Translations under genes and position numbers: made by a program | The notes under the pieces: model-generated | Told to the model about the DNA's origin: nothing | Databases searched by the model: none | Seen by the model: only the letters and a program-made list of their open reading frames with translations | Assembly: GCA_037447605.1 (NCBI GenBank) | Contig: CM074804.1 | Location: forward strand, 8,412,374-8,458,622 | Source: Zygnema circumcarinatum | Lineage: Eukaryota; Streptophyta; Zygnematophyceae; Zygnematales; Zygnemataceae | Reading direction: 5' to 3' | DNA length: 46,249 nucleotides | Shown here: one piece after another, positions 43,353 through 46,249 of the stretch | Position numbering within the stretch: the stretch's first letter is position 1 | Layout: each line of letters opens with the position of its first letter

Positions 43353-46147
43353 GGAGAGAAGGGGGGAGGGCCCTTTCACGCACTAGCCGATAACCAAAGC
43401 AGTCAGCCAGTTCAGTCAGTTAATTTCCTGCATCTCGAAAGCCGGAGCTTGCTCTGTCCTTTAGATGAAATTTTGGGTACTTAGGACCGTGCCCTTGTCC
43501 GGTTCTGCATCACTTTGCGGCTCAACATCACATACCGTGAGTGATGCAGAGCACGTCCTCCTCCATGTGTTTGTCGGCTAGTGCATCGAATGTCCTTGAA
43601 AATCGAACATGGGCTGCTTCGTCAGACTCCGGATATGCAGGCAACTGCAAAAACGTAAACTCCCAAAGTAGAAAAATTCCCAATTTCCCAAATGCGTATT
43701 AGGATTTTTCTCTCCTTTTTTTCTATCTAAGATAACAAGCAGAACTTGAGAGAACAAGGAAAGCCACGATTTCATACCTTTGTCATTGTGGGAACTGCTT
43801 CTTTATCGAGCAGAGAGGGAGGGAGTAAGCTCTCAAGCTCTGCCTGCGGGAGGAGCCAAACCTCTCCCTCCACTCCCTTCCCTTTGAGAGAGACCGAGTC
43901 CCGCATAGCCCTCCGATTCATCATTTCTCCAAGCCCATAATCTATGTATACCTGCAAAAGAAAAATTCAAATGCATCTTTTATACCAACCAAAAACTCAT
44001 TCAATTTCAGTCCCGAGAAGGCAGTTTTAGTTTTTAGGGTAACAATTCAAAAAGAACTCATAGCTAAATACCTTAATCTGTGTTGGGTCCACCTTCAGTT
44101 CCGTCCTACTGCCCTCCGTTCCCTGCAACGGAACTGCCGTCAAAGCACGCAACACTTCCGCCGCAGTTTGAACGCATCGAAGGAACGGCGAAACCACGAG
44201 TCGAGAAATTTCCCACGCTTCGGACCTCACCCTTCTCCCCACTTCAAAAGCAATTTCTTTTCCCCTTTCCGTAATAGGAGGGTCCCAGGGCCTCTCTGAG
44301 GAAGCCACCCACAAAGGGTCGACATCATCCAGCCTCTCACTATGTCGCATTACTATGAGGGACTGGCGTCTAACAGAGGTAGAGGTAGAGGTAGAGGTAG
44401 AGGTAGGGAAGGGGCTCTCTAGACCGCTCATACTCGGGCGGGGGCTGCCGAGAGTGGCGGCGGTAGAGTCGAAACTGTTGGTGCGTGTGAGGAAGCCACT
44501 CTCTCCCGTCTCTCTCTCGCGGGAGAAGGCGCCGGAAGTCATAGAGTCAAAGTAGGTAGGGGAGCTGGGGACAGAGGGAGGGGGCTCGTCAAGCATGGGC
44601 TCGGCTCCGGAGTAGGCTTCTGACCTGAAGGAGGGAGGGAGGGAGGGAGGGAGGGAGGGAGAGTGGATGTATGAGTGGGGGCTTGTGTGTGAGAGCGAGG
44701 GGAATTGTTTTTCCTTTGGGGAAGGGGGGGAGAGGGGGGAAGAGCGGCAAAGGAGATGTTGCATTGGAGGGACCGCAGGGGGCGAGAGTGAAAGAGAGAG
44801 AGAGGGAGGAGAAAGGGAAGGAAGGAGAGGAAAGGGAGGAGCGGGAAGAGAGAGCAAAGGAGAGAGGAGAGAAGGGGGGAGGAGAGGTAAGGGAAAGAGA
44901 GAGACAAAGACCCAGGGGGCAGAGCGAGAGAATAACACATAGGATCCTCCGAAACTTGGCAACAAAAACCAGAAAAAACCAAAGAACCAGCAAAAACTTA
45001 AAAAAGTATCTGAAACCTATAATTCTTGAAACTGAAAGTTCTCCAAAACGCTAAAAATTGAAAAGATCAGAAAAGGGAGAGAGCGGGGTCGGCTCCTGTT
45101 CCATTTGTAACCCTAAAAAACCCAAACAGAACATAATTCAAAACGACAAAAATCTTGAAGATCATAGAAACCCTAGAACTGCTGCAAACCTAAAATTCGA
45201 ACAAAAGTGACCTGGCAGTAAACTTAATAATATCAAATGCAAAGGAACGGAAGGGACTTTTCTTTTCCAAAAAACATAGAAAAGAAACCATTTAATATCA
45301 TAATGTTTGGTTGATTGTGTAAAAAAAGAGTTAGTGTGGACAGTCATTGAAGATAGACACTCCCTAACGTATGATCCAATCAGGGCTCTCCACGTCAGAT
45401 ACAGTGCTTACGTGGCAAGCCTTGATTGGCGGATATCTTCGCAAGCAACCCTCAATGGAACCCTACATCCTAAGTGACTTTCTATGCAGAATCAGGTTTC
45501 GTATTTCCTTTCAAGAAAAGAAAAGAAAAAAAAATTGATGTAATGATCACGGCATTAAGGAGCGGGGGGTTTCTCTCTCTCCCACTCTGTCTCTCTACCC
45601 CCCCCCTCTCTCTCTCCCTCTTTCTCCCCCTGTCTCTCTCTCTCTCTTCCCCCCCCCCTCTCTCCACATAACATTTGTCCCGCTCCCCCTTTCTTTCCCT
45701 CCTTTTCCTCCTTCCTCCCACCCTCTCCTCCTCGCCGATCCCTCCCCTAACTGTCCTAAGTTCCCAGAAAACCTATAATTCCAAAATTTCCCGAGGAGCA
45801 CTACGAAGGGCTGAACCCTAAACTCTGAGGCCCCACCTGAAAATCCCTTCAGGTGCGCGCTCGATGGGGGAGGCGTATTGGGGAGCGTCCTCCATCTCTA
45901 CCGCCTCCGGGTGGAAGGAGAAGCCGCCATGGCCAGTGGGGTGGGAGTGGCTGCAGGGGGAGGGGAGGGCGTGGGAGATGGCTGAGAGGGATAGGGGCGT
46001 GGAGTGAGAGAGAGAGTCCACGGGAGAGTCAACGGCAGGAGAGGGGGAGGCAAGAAAGGCGTCTGGGGACAGCGATAGCGGGAGAGAGAGGGCGAGGGAG
46101 GGGTCGCGGGAGAGGGGAGAGAGGGAGTGAGAGGGAGGTGAAGCCAT
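42856..46147 (-). CDS. Histidine phosphatase superfamily (phosphoglycerate mutase-like) protein, complete
   Basis: Plant PGAM-like family related to UBASH3-type histidine phosphatases; the substrate is unknown. Exons on the minus strand: 46147-45837, 44624-44072, 43951-43778, 43644-43536, 43049-42856, giving 446 residues. Catalytic-type motifs are LIVMRHSERLDD (phospho-acceptor His near residue 198), WDPPIT.RG, VVSPFLRCVQTA (second phosphate-binding Arg), YIDYGLGEMM, and CITHGEGV with the second His. ESDEAAHVRF also fits plant members. Residues 1-103 (exon 1) and the start of exon 2 are Ser/Pro-rich and disordered, with a coding microsatellite STSTSTSTS (44375-44405). The 1.2-kb intron 1 holds an ERSE dyad, so the catalytic part could also be made from an internal promoter. 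The superfamily is clear, the biological role is not. Confidence 0.88.
43140..43370 (+). repeat. GA-rich tract in the last intron of the phosphatase-like gene
   Basis: Purine-rich sequence in intron 43050-43535, CT-rich on the sense strand and upstream of the last exon's acceptor. Confidence 0.7.
44625..44930 (+). repeat. GA-rich tract in intron 1 of phosphatase-like gene
   Basis: GGGA tandem repeats (44628-44662) followed by GAGAGA-type purine sequence; on the sense strand a long polypyrimidine tract directly before the acceptor of exon 2. A CT-rich tract of opposite polarity occupies 45568-45730 in the same intron. Confidence 0.7.
45376..45429. promoter_or_regulatory. ERSE dyad inside intron 1 of the phosphatase-like gene
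   Basis: CCAAT-N9-CCACGT (45376-45395) faces ACGTGG-N9-ATTGG (45410-45429), both exact, with 14 bp between cores and a central ACAGTG. The geometry is identical to 18384-18437. It lies 752-805 bp upstream of exon 2 and about 720 bp downstream of the annotated start codon. Confidence 0.6.
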
Positions 46148-46249
46148 GGTGGGAGGGCGCGAGAGGGACGAGCAAGGGAGAGCCTGGTGATTACGGGGAA
46201 GGCAGGCGGATATTGGGGAGAGGAAATAAGGGCGTCGTACTGAACGGGG

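Overview
This is nuclear DNA of a green plant-lineage eukaryote (streptophyte: a charophyte-type alga or a land plant; the species cannot be read from the sequence). Reasons: every recognisable gene is split by introns of about 80-1,200 bp, nearly all GT-AG with one GC-AG. The gene set includes the last steps of chlorophyll synthesis, a plastid-envelope KEA antiporter, a ROCK1-type nucleotide-sugar transporter and a plant-style ABCG half-transporter with a cysteine-rich N-terminal ectodomain. There are very many GA/CT tracts and one 10-N assembly gap (11692-11701, inside an intron).

Layout: 372-1404 (+) last three exons of a KEA1/2-type K+/H+ antiporter. 1405-6713 an odd region: a 286/298-bp inverted repeat pair (1617-1902 and 5676-5973) encloses two arrays of short nested palindromes, a small TA-flanked MITE-like element and one weakly supported orphan gene (about 3791-4780). 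6714-12427 (+) chlorophyll synthase (CHLG), complete, 14 exons. 14363-17326 (+) UDP-GlcNAc/UDP-GalNAc-type transporter (ROCK1 family), 7 exons. 19459-26067 (+) a roughly 1,500-residue RING-H2 E3 ligase, 9 exons. 37186-27981 (-) a full ABCG transporter, 22 exons plus one doubtful exon. 41349-38531 (-) a WDR89-like WD40 protein, 8 exons. 46147-42856 (-) a histidine-phosphatase (phosphoglycerate mutase-like) protein, 5 exons.

The genes do not form one pathway. KEA and CHLG act in the chloroplast; the ROCK1-type transporter (C-terminal KKAA) and the ABCG protein (signal peptide) use the ER/secretory system; the other three are expected to act in cytosol or nucleus. What links them is in the non-coding DNA. 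Nine exact copies of CCAAT-N9-CCACG, the spacing of the ER-stress response element (ERSE/pERSE-I), lie in promoter-type zones of this window, where about 0.09 would be expected by chance with equal base frequencies. Several are arranged as tail-to-tail dyads 52-54 bp long. This repeated, fixed-geometry NF-Y/bZIP-type module, next to genes that are not classic ER-stress genes, is the most striking observation here.
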